A DNA stretch of 60,162 bases from Spartobacteria bacterium (lineage in GTDB: Bacteria > Verrucomicrobiota > Verrucomicrobiia > Chthoniobacterales > UBA10450). Made by a program: the position numbers and the translations under genes. Under the pieces are notes generated by a model. The model was given only the letters and a program-made list of their open reading frames with translations. It was not told the DNA's origin and did not search any database. Where the stretch lies: positions 1 to 60,162 of the forward strand of contig PNAA01000026.1 in NCBI GenBank assembly GCA_003169975.1, given 5' to 3'. Shown here piece by piece: positions 33,826-41,929 of this stretch (positions within the stretch are counted from its first letter, which is position 1; every line of letters starts with the position of its first letter).

Positions 33826-33887
33826 TCCTCGTTTCCAAACTCCAGTTTGGGAACGAGGAGAGTGAACTGGAGTTTGGGAGCGAGGAG
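33825..33887. repeat. Palindromic repeat (CCAAACTCCAGTTTGG type)
   Basis: Arms of 17 bp (CTCCTCGTTTCCAAACT and AGTTTGGGAACGAGGAG) with one mismatch form a strong hairpin at 33825-33860, and a third arm GAACTGGAGTTTGGGAG follows to 33887. It abuts the broken attC-like site. Similar sequences are widespread REP-type repeats in several phyla. Confidence 0.7.
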
Positions 33888-33903
33888 CTGAGAGGGCCGT
33901 GGG

Positions 33904-35211
33904 CTATTGCGCCGCGGGCTCGGGCGGTGGGGGTTCAGGCGGCGGCTCGGCTTGCGGGGGCGACACTGCGGTGCCTTTGCGTGCGGCGACGATGAGGGTC
34001 GATTGCCGCGAACTCCAGCGGTAGCCAATGCCGAAGCCGAGCGGGCCCGGGTGGATCTGTTGGTAGAGCGTCTGCAGTTGCGGCTGGAAATGTTGTTTGA
34101 AGACGTCGATCGGGCCGGCGTAGGCACCGAAGAAACGCAGTTGCCATTTCGCTGAATCAAAGGCGGTGATCGGAATCCCGGAATCATCCTGCACGATGAC
34201 TTTGCTGTGGCTAAGGAGGAAATTGCGCACGGACTCAAAGCCGTTCTCGAACATGAGATAGGAAGCCGATTTCAAGAGGCTGTAACCGGCGCCATGCCTC
34301 TCGCAGAATTTGATGAAGCCGGGCTGGGAACGGATGCCTTCGTCGGACAGGTCGGTAGTGAAGTAGTAAAGGGTCTGGGGCGCCGTGTCCGGCGCGCCGC
34401 GAAAGGTGATGCGGACGCCGGGCGTAAGGCCTTTGGCTTTCTCGCCCTGCCCGCTGATGTGGGGCTGGCCGCTTTTGTCGAGGGTGATAAAGGTGATGTC
34501 GGTGATGCTCTTGCCGGAACGGGCGAGGAAGACGTAGAAGATCGGGAGGGTGCCTTTGAGATCCTCGCGCTGCAGGTCGGTCTTCATCTCTTTGGTGATG
34601 AAGAAGGAAAAATTGAGGACGCTGTTGAGGGATTTCTCGAGATTTTGCAGGACGGGGTCGAGCGAGGGACCGGCGTAGCGCAGGATATCGGGCAGCGGGC
34701 CGATCGGCTCGGTGCCGGCGAGGATGTAGGTGCGGGCGTTCGGGAAAAATTGTTCGGCGTAGAGGAGGTCCGGGCCGCTAAACATGTAGAAGACGACCGG
34801 GAGCGGCTGGGTCGCATCGGGCAGGTAGCTGGCTTCCCAGGTGCGGAGGCCGGCGAGCTGGACGGCATCGAGTTTTGTCCAGGCTTGGTTGAAAAACGCG
34901 GCGTGCCGCTGCCAGGCAGGATCCCGGGCGAGGGCGACGAGCGGGGAGCCGTCCGAGACCGGGAGGCCGGCGAGGAAATAGGCGGTGTCGTTTACGCCGG
35001 CGGGGACCGCGGGAACGCTAGGCGGAGGGATGGGAACTGGCCGTGGCGCCGTGGGCGTCGCCCGGACCGGGGTCGCAACGGGCGGCGTCGTGGCCGCGAC
35101 CGGCGGATTCACCGGGAGGGCGCGGCGGATTTCCTGCGCGGGCACGCGGCCCGCGGATGCGCAAAGGATGAGGAGCGTCAGGCTAACGAGTTGGGTCGGG
35201 AATAATTTCAC
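33904..35211 (-). CDS. Conserved-looking secreted protein of unknown function
   Basis: 435 aa. Signal peptide (hydrophobic to about residue 21, VPAQ-EI), a Pro/Ala/Thr-rich linker to about residue 75, then a globular domain of about 330 residues with FYMFSGPDLLYAEQFFP, ILAGTEPIGPLPD and HSKVIVQDDSGIPI, and a Pro/Glu-rich tail. The central part suggests a folded periplasmic domain, but I do not recognise the family. It stands behind the GT2 gene with a 28-bp gap. Confidence 0.7.
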   Translation of the reverse strand: MKLFPTQLVSLTLLILCASAGRVPAQEIRRALPVNPPVAATTPPVATPVRATPTAPRPVPIPPPSVPAVPAGVNDTAYFLAGLPVSDGSPLVALARDPAWQRHAAFFNQAWTKLDAVQLAGLRTWEASYLPDATQPLPVVFYMFSGPDLLYAEQFFPNARTYILAGTEPIGPLPDILRYAGPSLDPVLQNLEKSLNSVLNFSFFITKEMKTDLQREDLKGTLPIFYVFLARSGKSITDITFITLDKSGQPHISGQGEKAKGLTPGVRITFRGAPDTAPQTLYYFTTDLSDEGIRSQPGFIKFCERHGAGYSLLKSASYLMFENGFESVRNFLLSHSKVIVQDDSGIPITAFDSAKWQLRFFGAYAGPIDVFKQHFQPQLQTLYQQIHPGPLGFGIGYRWSSRQSTLIVAARKGTAVSPPQAEPPPEPPPPEPAAQ

Positions 35212-35239
35212 GATCTTTTTGGGCCTTCGCTGGGAGTCG

Positions 35240-36004
35240 TTAGGGCGACATCTCCGGCGAAGAGGCCGGGCGGGGCGCTCCGCGCGCGATCCGCCGGCGC
35301 AGGCTCACCACCTCGGAAAACATGCGCAAACTGTCCCGCACGATGTGCACCTTGCTGCCTTCGTGATGATCCCAGCGCACCGGCACCTCCCGCAGGCGCA
35401 GCCCGGCCCGTTGCGCGAGGAAGAGCAGCTCGACATCGAAACCGAACCCATTGATCTCCGCCTGCTCGATGATCGGGCGCGCGGCTTCCATCCGGAAAGC
35501 CTTGAAACCGCATTGTGTGTCGGAAAACGGAAGACCGGTCGTTAGGCGGACGATCGCGTTGAACACCTTCCCGCCCTGCTCGCGCCGCCAGGGCTGGCGG
35601 TGCCCGATCAGGCTGCGATCCAGCGCCCGGGAGCCAAAGACGATCTCGTCCTGCCCGTGCTCGATCGGCCCGACGATCTTCGGCAGTTCGGTGATCGGGG
35701 TCGAAAGATCGGCGTCCGAGAAAAGCGCGATCGGCGCCTGCGCGGCGAGCAGACCGGCGCGGACGGCGTGGCCTTTGCCGCGATTCTCCGCGAAGCGCAG
35801 GACGCGCGCCGCCACATCGGGCCGCCGGGCAAAAAGCTCCTTTGCGACCTGCGCGGTGCCGTCCGTCGATCCGTCGTCGACCAAGATCAATTCCGCGCCC
35901 CGGCGATAAGTCTGCAAATAACCGAGGAGAGTGAGCAGATTGTCGGTCAGGCGCTGCGCTTCGTTAAACGCGGGAACGACGACGGCGAGCGACGGGAGGT
36001 TCAT
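35240..36004 (-). CDS. Family 2 glycosyltransferase (dolichyl-P-glucose synthase-like)
   Basis: 254 aa from ATG 36004. GT-A core with VVPAFNEAQRL, ILVDDGSTDGT, ALFSDADLSTPI (the DxD-like metal site) and DTQCGFKAFR near 170. The RENGKGHAVRAG-like stretch (NRGKGHAVRAG) is typical of dolichyl/undecaprenyl-phosphate glucosyltransferases. No membrane helices at the C-terminus. It probably makes a lipid-linked hexose for surface glycans. The start lies beside a GCCTAACGA motif. Confidence 0.85.
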   Translation of the reverse strand: MNLPSLAVVVPAFNEAQRLTDNLLTLLGYLQTYRRGAELILVDDGSTDGTAQVAKELFARRPDVAARVLRFAENRGKGHAVRAGLLAAQAPIALFSDADLSTPITELPKIVGPIEHGQDEIVFGSRALDRSLIGHRQPWRREQGGKVFNAIVRLTTGLPFSDTQCGFKAFRMEAARPIIEQAEINGFGFDVELLFLAQRAGLRLREVPVRWDHHEGSKVHIVRDSLRMFSEVVSLRRRIARGAPRPASSPEMSP

Positions 36005-36017
36005 GCCTAACGAGTGT

Positions 36018-37184
36018 TCATCCCAGCGCGCCAAAGGCCAGGCCAAGGCCGTAAGTGACGACCGCTTCAATCACGCCGACCATCGTCATTTCCAGGCCCG
36101 AAGCCCACCAGGACCGGATGGTGATAAGCGATTTGACCGCGCCGACCGCGAAGTGCGCCAGGATGCTGATGGCGAAGGCCGCAATCACCGCCGGGAACCC
36201 GCTCATGAAGAAGAACGGAATGATAGGGATAAAAGCGCCGATCGCGGTCGAAAGGGCCGCGGAGAAAGCCGACGTCCATTGGTTGGGGAAATGGTGCTGG
36301 GACAATCCGAGCTCGCTCTGCGCCATCGCCTGGACCATCTGCTCGGGCTGCTCGGCGAGGCGTTCCGCCATGCGTTGCGATTCCTCCACGGAGAATCCCT
36401 GGAGTTGGTAAAAGAGCGCCATCTCTTCAATTTCCTCCTCGGGATTTTCTTCGACCTCGGCTTTCTCGCGCGAGATCTCGGCCTCGTAAATTTCGCGCTC
36501 GCTTTTGTTCGCGAGATAGGCGCCGGCACCCATGGAAAGAGCCGAGGCCATCATGCCGGCAAGGCCGGCGATGAGGATGTAATGCTGCTGGTTGTTGGTC
36601 GCGCCGGCGACGCCGGAAACGATGCCGAAGACCGCGCCGAGTCCGTCGTTGACGCCGTAGATCGCGTCCGCCACCCAACCGCCGCCGCGTCCGTGCCAGC
36701 GCTCGCGTTTCAAGATCTGGTCGAGCAAGCCCTTCGGGCCTAACGAGGGTGGAGGCGCGCTCATTGTATTAAGAATGCGCGCGTGGGCTTTTTCCTCGAG
36801 CGCGGTCCGGCGCAGAAATTCGTTTTCGTCCTCCTTGCCGCCGAGCGCGCCGGCGCGCTGCGCCTGGTAGCGCTCCTGGTCGCGATCTTCCGCCGCTTCC
36901 ATCCGTCGAATCGCAAGGTCCGCGCCCGCGGCGCGATTCCACCAGCGGTTGAAACGCCGCCGGAAACCATTTTCTAAAACGGGCGGCGCGGCGCCGAGTT
37001 CCTGCAGTTTACTTTCCCAGCGCGCCGCGTGACGCTCTTCCGCTTCCGCCATCCGCAGGAGGATGCCGCGGCGCTTTTCATCGGCCTCATTTGCGGCGAG
37101 GTCGCGATAAACCAGCGCCGTTTCCCGCTCCGCGCGCCAGTTGGCCTGGAGGGCGGCGACCGCTTTGGCATCTTCCGGCTTCAT
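36018..37184 (-). CDS. mbfA: Membrane-bound ferritin-like/VIT1 fusion (MbfA-like)
   Basis: 388 aa from ATG 37184; ATG 37214 overlaps the upstream stop. Residues 1-140 are a ferritin-like/rubrerythrin four-helix domain with Glu/His ligands (E..RETALVYRDLAANEADEKR, EAEERHAARWE, ALEEKAHARI). Residues 170-388 are a VIT1/CCC1 transporter (GRGGGWVADAIYGVNDGLGAVFGIV read in parts, with five helices and an acidic linker). MbfA exports iron in Rhizobiales and protects from peroxide. Located 14 bp behind the DMT gene. Confidence 0.88.
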   Translation of the reverse strand: MKPEDAKAVAALQANWRAERETALVYRDLAANEADEKRRGILLRMAEAEERHAARWESKLQELGAAPPVLENGFRRRFNRWWNRAAGADLAIRRMEAAEDRDQERYQAQRAGALGGKEDENEFLRRTALEEKAHARILNTMSAPPPSLGPKGLLDQILKRERWHGRGGGWVADAIYGVNDGLGAVFGIVSGVAGATNNQQHYILIAGLAGMMASALSMGAGAYLANKSEREIYEAEISREKAEVEENPEEEIEEMALFYQLQGFSVEESQRMAERLAEQPEQMVQAMAQSELGLSQHHFPNQWTSAFSAALSTAIGAFIPIIPFFFMSGFPAVIAAFAISILAHFAVGAVKSLITIRSWWASGLEMTMVGVIEAVVTYGLGLAFGALG

Positions 37185-37198
37185 TCCGTCACGCTCTA

Positions 37199-38173
37199 TT
37201 AGCTGGTTTCCCATCGATTGTGCAACTGTGGGCGCGAGAGGAGCGGAATTTTTTGATTAACCTGCTGCCCGGTGATCACGACCGCGACCGACCCGATGAT
37301 GAGCGCCGCGGCGAGCGCGGTCCGGACGGTGAGGATCTCGCCGGCAAAAAATGCGCCGAGCAGGACGGCCACGACCGGATTGACGTAGGCGTAGGTCGCG
37401 ACTTTGGCAGGATCGCAATGGCGGAGCAGCCAGATGTAAGCGGTATAGCCGACGACCGCGCCGATGAGGACGAGATAGGCGAATGCGCCTAACGACAAGG
37501 CGGTCACCTGGCGAAAATCAAAAGTCCGCGCTTCGCCGTGCACGAAGCCGGCGAGCATCATGAGCGCGCCGCCGCAGAGCATCGTTTGCGCGGAGGAAAG
37601 AAACGGGGACGGGGAGTTGCGCGCGCGGCGCGAATACAGGGAGCCGATCGACCAGAGGAGCGAACCGAAAAGGAGAATCAACATCCCCAAACCGCGGTGC
37701 GGCGAAGCGCCGCCCGGAGCGGTGAACAGGGCCGGACCGACCAGGATTCCGACGCCGGCAAAGCCTCCGGCAAGTCCGAGCAAAACGAGTGGCCGGGGCC
37801 GGGGCGCCGCGCCGGTAAACCACGCGAGGAGCGCGATATAAATCGGCACCGTTGCGACCAGGAGCGAGGCCAGGCCGGTCGCAACCCATTGCTCGGCGAC
37901 CGTTACGCTGCCGTTGCCGAAAAAGAGCAGGCAGGCACCGATGATCAAAGCCGTTCGCCATTCCGCGAAGGAAGAGCGCGGCGCGCCCTGCCAGCGAGCG
38001 ATGGCGTAGAGGATGATCCCGGCGAGAAAAAAGCGCGTGCCCGCCATAAGCAGTGGCGGGATGGAATTGATCGCGAAGCGAATCCCGAGATAAGTGGAAC
38101 CCCAAATTAGGTAGAGCGCGGCGAACGCGGCCAGGACTGCGATTTTGCGCGGCGCGGGGATCGCTTCGCTCAC
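37199..38173 (-). CDS. EamA/DMT-family transporter (YedA-like)
   Basis: 324 aa, GTG start at 38171-38173 overlapping the previous stop (GTGA). Ten hydrophobic segments in two EamA repeats, with LYLIWGSTYLGIRFAI and RFFLAGIILYA at the first, typical of the YedA/RhaT drug-metabolite group. It likely exports small metabolites, but none can be named. Translationally coupled to the sulfite-oxidase-like gene. Confidence 0.85.
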   Translation of the reverse strand: MSEAIPAPRKIAVLAAFAALYLIWGSTYLGIRFAINSIPPLLMAGTRFFLAGIILYAIARWQGAPRSSFAEWRTALIIGACLLFFGNGSVTVAEQWVATGLASLLVATVPIYIALLAWFTGAAPRPRPLVLLGLAGGFAGVGILVGPALFTAPGGASPHRGLGMLILLFGSLLWSIGSLYSRRARNSPSPFLSSAQTMLCGGALMMLAGFVHGEARTFDFRQVTALSLGAFAYLVLIGAVVGYTAYIWLLRHCDPAKVATYAYVNPVVAVLLGAFFAGEILTVRTALAAALIIGSVAVVITGQQVNQKIPLLSRPQLHNRWETS

Positions 38174-38811
38174 GAGAAGCGATCTTCCGTCCACGGATCG
38201 GCGGTGTTGCTGTAGCCGCGCACTTCCCAGAAACCGAGCTTGTCTTCCGCAGAAAACTCGATGGTCCTCACGAACTTGGCGCCTTTCCAGGCGTAGAGCT
38301 TGGGAATAATGACGCGCGCCGGGCCGCCATGCTCGCGCGTGATCGGTTTGCCGTCGAACTGGGTCGCGATCAGGACGTCGTCGTCGAGGCAATCGGACAG
38401 GCGCACGTTCGTGCTGTAGCCGTCGTAGCTGGTGAAAAGAACATGTTTCACTTCGGCTTTTGGCCTAACGAGATCGACGAGGGTAAAGAAGGCGACGCCC
38501 GTCCAGCGGCAGTCGAACTTGCTCCAGGTGGTGACGCAGTGAAAATCGCTCACGTCTGCGAACTGGGGGAGCGCGTTGAATTGCTCCCAGGTGAACGTCT
38601 GTGGCTTTTCCACCAGGCCGCCAATTTCGAGCCGCCATTCGCCTAACGAGATCTCCGGCCGCACCCCGAGATCGAGGACCGGGAAGCCGGGCGTGAGATG
38701 TTGCCCGGGCGGCAGCCGGCTCTCGGAGCGGACCGCAGGTTTGGCTTTCCCGCTCATTTTTCGGGCCCAGCGTTCCTTGCGCTCAGTGAGCGATGAATGG
38801 GTTTCGGCCAT
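38170..38811 (-). CDS. Molybdopterin-dependent sulfite-oxidase-like protein (YuiH type)
   Basis: 213 aa from ATG 38811. A single SUOX molybdenum-binding domain with the Mo-ligating C92 in DFHCVTTWS, the R near W103, and the KLYAWKGAKFV to WEVRGYSN C-terminal segment. No twin-arginine leader, heme or dimerisation domain, so it is a minimal cytoplasmic type. Substrate is unknown; MsrP-like sulfoxide reductases are relatives. It overlaps the DMT gene by 4 bp. Confidence 0.87.
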   Translation of the reverse strand: MAETHSSLTERKERWARKMSGKAKPAVRSESRLPPGQHLTPGFPVLDLGVRPEISLGEWRLEIGGLVEKPQTFTWEQFNALPQFADVSDFHCVTTWSKFDCRWTGVAFFTLVDLVRPKAEVKHVLFTSYDGYSTNVRLSDCLDDDVLIATQFDGKPITREHGGPARVIIPKLYAWKGAKFVRTIEFSAEDKLGFWEVRGYSNTADPWTEDRFS

Positions 38812-38835
38812 GGGATGATCGTTAGGCCGCACGGG

Positions 38836-38856
38836 GCCGGGGTCGGCGACCCCGGC
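38836..38856. repeat. GC-rich perfect hairpin behind the UVR gene
   Basis: GCCGGGGTCG-G-CGACCCCGGC is a perfect 10-bp stem directly after the UVR gene's stop, followed on the plus strand by CTACA. It may act as a terminator stem or REP unit, but no T-run follows. Confidence 0.5.
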
Positions 38857-39608
38857 TACAGGGACGGCGTCTTGATCTGGCGGATCGCGTCGCGCAATTC
38901 CGCGGCGCGTTCGTAGCGTTCGCCGGCGATGGCGCGTTCCATCTCGCGCTCCATCACTTCCAGTTTCGAGAGCGGCCGCCTGGCCCGCACTTCCTCGAGC
39001 CATTCATCGAGAAAAGCGAGCTCGGAACTCTTCGCTTCCATCTCCGGAAAAGCCGAATGCTGGAAAAACTCGCTGATCCGGTCGCGGCCGCTTTCGATCT
39101 CCCGAATGGCGTCGGCAAATTGTCCCTCGGCGAGCAAAATTGAAACCCGGGCGCGGGTATTCATCATCAGGACATAGGGCCGAAACTGTTGGAAGCTCCA
39201 GACCAGATCTTCCCGCTCGCTGTGTTCGTCGACGAAGGTAAAGAGGTCGAGGTTGCGTTGCGTATCGCGGATCACGCCTTCGAATTCATCGATCTGAAAC
39301 AGGCTCAAGTAGCGGTGGTAATACTGAATGCCTTCCTGCTGCAATTCGCCGCATTGCTCGGGCGAGAGCTCGTATTCCTCGCCCCGTTCCGCGGCGCGGA
39401 CCGCCCGGCGCTGGTGATAAACCAGGTACGACTCGCAGTTGTGCGGACGCTGGCCGTCGGGCCGGCCTTCCATCTCCATTTGCAGAAGGCCGAGATCGAT
39501 CCGGAGCTGGAGTTTTTCGCGGCCATCCAGACCAGGAACTTTCCGGACTTTGATCGCGCCGGCTTCGTGCGGCCAATCCTTCAAGAGCGTGTTCAAATCA
39601 AGGCTCAT
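38856..39608 (-). CDS. UvrB/UvrC-motif (UVR domain) protein, function unknown
   Basis: 250 aa. The C-terminal 35 residues (LEVMEREMERAIAGERYERAAELRDAIRQI) are a classic UVR motif, a protein-protein contact found in UvrB and UvrC. The N-terminal 200 residues are helical, hydrophilic and unassigned. McsA-like stress adaptors also use this motif, but the zinc-finger cysteines of McsA are absent. Divergent from xerD with 75 bp between starts. Confidence 0.8.
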   Translation of the reverse strand: MSLDLNTLLKDWPHEAGAIKVRKVPGLDGREKLQLRIDLGLLQMEMEGRPDGQRPHNCESYLVYHQRRAVRAAERGEEYELSPEQCGELQQEGIQYYHRYLSLFQIDEFEGVIRDTQRNLDLFTFVDEHSEREDLVWSFQQFRPYVLMMNTRARVSILLAEGQFADAIREIESGRDRISEFFQHSAFPEMEAKSSELAFLDEWLEEVRARRPLSKLEVMEREMERAIAGERYERAAELRDAIRQIKTPSL

Positions 39609-39683
39609 CGCGAGGAAACAATCGAGTCCGGGTTTGCTTTGTCAACGCGCGCCCGATTGCAAAGGGAGCGACCCTTGCGGACA

Positions 39684-40583
39684 ATGCCGGCGATGGAGCA
39701 GGAGATCGAGGCCTTCATTCGCTTCCTGGCGGTGGAGCGCGGTCTGTCCGAAAACTACCAGCTCTCCACCCAGCGTTCGTTAGGCGAATTTGCCGCCTGG
39801 TGCGCGCAGCGGAAACAGATCCGGCGCGCTCGCGAGGTCGGGTTGCCCTTGATCAGCGAATATCTGGCGGAACGGAAGCGCGGCGGGCTTTCCGCGTCGT
39901 CGATCAAACTGATCGTGGTCGCGCTCAAGATTTTCTTTCGCTTTGCGACCGCGCGGGGCGACGTGAAACGCGATCCGACCGACGCCCTGGCGCTCCCGCG
40001 GATTGAGCGTTATCTGCCGGAGACGCTGAACGAACTGCAGGTCGAGCAGTTGCTCGAAAGCGTGAATTCCAGCGCACCACTCGGTTTGCGCGACCGTGCG
40101 ATGCTCGAGTTGCTTTACGCCAGCGGGCTGCGCATTTCCGAGCTGGCCGGGGCGAAGCTGGAGAACCTGAATCTCGACGAAGGCGTGGTGCGCGTGACCG
40201 GGAAGGGAAACAAAACCCGACTCGTGCCGGTTGGGCGGAAGGCCTGCGCGGCGATCGCCGCCTACCTCGAGGAGGAACGGCCGCGCCTCGTGAAGCGACG
40301 GACCGGGAGCGAAGTTTTTCTTTCCACCCGGGGCTCCCGCCTAACGACGGTGCGCATCTGGCAGATCGTGAAGGCGGTCGCCCGGCGCTCGGGGCTGGAG
40401 GTCAACATCTATCCGCATTTGCTCCGGCACAGTTTCGCGACGCATTTGTTAGGCAACGGCGCCGATCTGCGCATCATCCAGGAAATGCTCGGGCATGCCG
40501 ATATCTCGACGACCCAGGTTTACACCCACGTCGACCAGCAGCGCTTGAAAGCGGTGCACCGCAAGTTTCACCCGCGGGCCTAA
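39684..40583 (+). CDS. xerD: Tyrosine recombinase XerD
   Basis: 299 aa from ATG 39684; ATG 39693 is 3 codons later. Catalytic residues R150 (SGLRISEL), K174/K177 in GKGNKTR, H245-R248 (HLLRHSF), H271 and Y280 (QVYTHV) are all present. Length and lack of the extra helix of integron integrases identify a chromosome-dimer resolution recombinase. Its dif target is not in sight. The stop is followed by a TAACGA motif and a large inverted repeat shared with FIST. Confidence 0.94.
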   Translation: MPAMEQEIEAFIRFLAVERGLSENYQLSTQRSLGEFAAWCAQRKQIRRAREVGLPLISEYLAERKRGGLSASSIKLIVVALKIFFRFATARGDVKRDPTDALALPRIERYLPETLNELQVEQLLESVNSSAPLGLRDRAMLELLYASGLRISELAGAKLENLNLDEGVVRVTGKGNKTRLVPVGRKACAAIAAYLEEERPRLVKRRTGSEVFLSTRGSRLTTVRIWQIVKAVARRSGLEVNIYPHLLRHSFATHLLGNGADLRIIQEMLGHADISTTQVYTHVDQQRLKAVHRKFHPRA

Positions 40584-40586
40584 CGA

Positions 40587-40677
40587 TGTAGACGCTTCGC
40601 TCTGCGAAGCGCGAGGAACGACGTTGTTTTGCAGATGAACGCTGTCCGCCGCGTCGCCCAGAGGGCGGCGTCTACAG
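40587..40677. repeat. Inverted-repeat element between convergent xerD and FIST genes
   Basis: Outer arms TGTAGACGC (40587-40595) and GCGTCTACA (40669-40677) enclose two hairpins: CGCTTCGC-TCT-GCGAAGCG and CGTCGCCC-AGA-GGGCGGCG. It fills the convergent gap and may serve as a two-way terminator, and its form is that of a REP/MITE element. Confidence 0.65.
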
Positions 40678-41847
40678 CTATTTGCAGAAGAGCGCGACCG
40701 ACGCGGTGTAGCCATGCAGGTAGCTGGCGTTGCCGATCGGGCCGATTTCGCCGTTGCAGAAAAGTCCCGCGCTCGGCACCGGTCCAAGAATTTCGGCGAG
40801 CGTCGCGGCATCGTGGTCTGGCACGCCAAAGAAACGATGGCCGCGCCCGTTGCAGGAAAAGACGAGCGAGGCAAAGGGCTCTCCGCCCCTGCGACCTTTC
40901 ATTTTGGCAAGTTCGACGAGGTCCGCGTGCGCGGTAATTTTATCGCGCAGTTGGTACTGCAAAGTTTGCCCGGTCCGGGCGCGGGTGCCGATCGCGACCG
41001 CGCCGGTTTGCGGGTCGGCGCCTAACAAGTTGCGGACGAGAAAATCGCCGCGTTTCAGGTCGGCGACGTATTCCGAAGCGGCCAGGCCGGCGAAGAGATT
41101 GCCGCGGGCGCGCTCTTTTTCCTCTTCGGACAAGCCGTTGAAGGTCTCGCTCAAGACCTGGTAAGCGGGTCGGGAGCCGAGGGCGTAGACAAGGTTGTCT
41201 TCCGCCTGGGTAATGGTGAAAGGCTCGCCGACCGGTTTGCAGCCCTGACTCACGATGGTGCGAACTTTTCCGCCCTTTACCGCGAGCGCGAGGACGGCCG
41301 CGTCGATCGCTTTGCCATCGAGGAGGAGCGCCTTTTCGCCGCCGTCGCCTGCGCCACTGGAAAGGCCGCCGATGCTGGGCGCATCAGGGAAAGCGACATT
41401 CCATTCCGCCAGCCAGCGTTCCAGGTTGGGCGCATAAGGATTGGCGAGAACGATCCAGGAATCGACGTCGTCCGGGCCGATGCCGGTCTCCATCTGCCAG
41501 TAGGCGGGCCCGGTCGATTCTTCGATTTGCTCGCTCGAAATTAAAACCGGCGTCAGTTTCGTCTCCGGTAGCCTAACGAGGAGCAACGACATTCCGGCGA
41601 CGCCCTCGGCTTCCTGGTTGCGGCCAATAAGGCCCGCGCCGACCGATCCGATGAGGAGCGGAATGCGCCCGTGCAGCCGGACAAGATCGAGCACTTCAGG
41701 GATCTGCGGCAGCCAGCTGGGGGAGAGGAAAAGGAAGCCGCAGGTCGGTTGACCGCCGCATTCGGCGAGGGCTTGCTCTGCGGCGGCGGCGACCGCGCTT
41801 TCCCGAAACTCGCCCAGAATGAGTCGCGAACCGGCGCACGTTTCCAT
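40678..41847 (-). CDS. FIST N- and C-domain signal-transduction protein
   Basis: 389 aa from ATG 41847. FIST_N (about 20-210) with PTCGFLFLSPSWLPQIPEV and the GGLSSGAGDGG region, then FIST_C from about 230 to the end (GRRGGEPFASLVFSCNGRG, FFCNGEIGPIGN-like). FIST proteins are thought to bind small ligands such as amino acids and often act with sensor kinases, but none is adjacent. Divergent from the anchored protein gene, 82 bp apart. Confidence 0.87.
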   Translation of the reverse strand: METCAGSRLILGEFRESAVAAAAEQALAECGGQPTCGFLFLSPSWLPQIPEVLDLVRLHGRIPLLIGSVGAGLIGRNQEAEGVAGMSLLLVRLPETKLTPVLISSEQIEESTGPAYWQMETGIGPDDVDSWIVLANPYAPNLERWLAEWNVAFPDAPSIGGLSSGAGDGGEKALLLDGKAIDAAVLALAVKGGKVRTIVSQGCKPVGEPFTITQAEDNLVYALGSRPAYQVLSETFNGLSEEEKERARGNLFAGLAASEYVADLKRGDFLVRNLLGADPQTGAVAIGTRARTGQTLQYQLRDKITAHADLVELAKMKGRRGGEPFASLVFSCNGRGHRFFGVPDHDAATLAEILGPVPSAGLFCNGEIGPIGNASYLHGYTASVALFCK

Positions 41848-41929
41848 GCATGGAGATCGTCGATGCGCGGCAAAAAGTCGAGCGCTGACGACGGCTCGCG
41901 ACAGTGCGATTTGGTGCGAGACTGCGCCG

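Noticed and set aside
39684-40583. XerD as the integrase of the cassettes
   Set aside because: 299 aa with no integron-specific additional helix; it looks like a standard XerD and sits 6 kb from the cassette on ordinary DNA.
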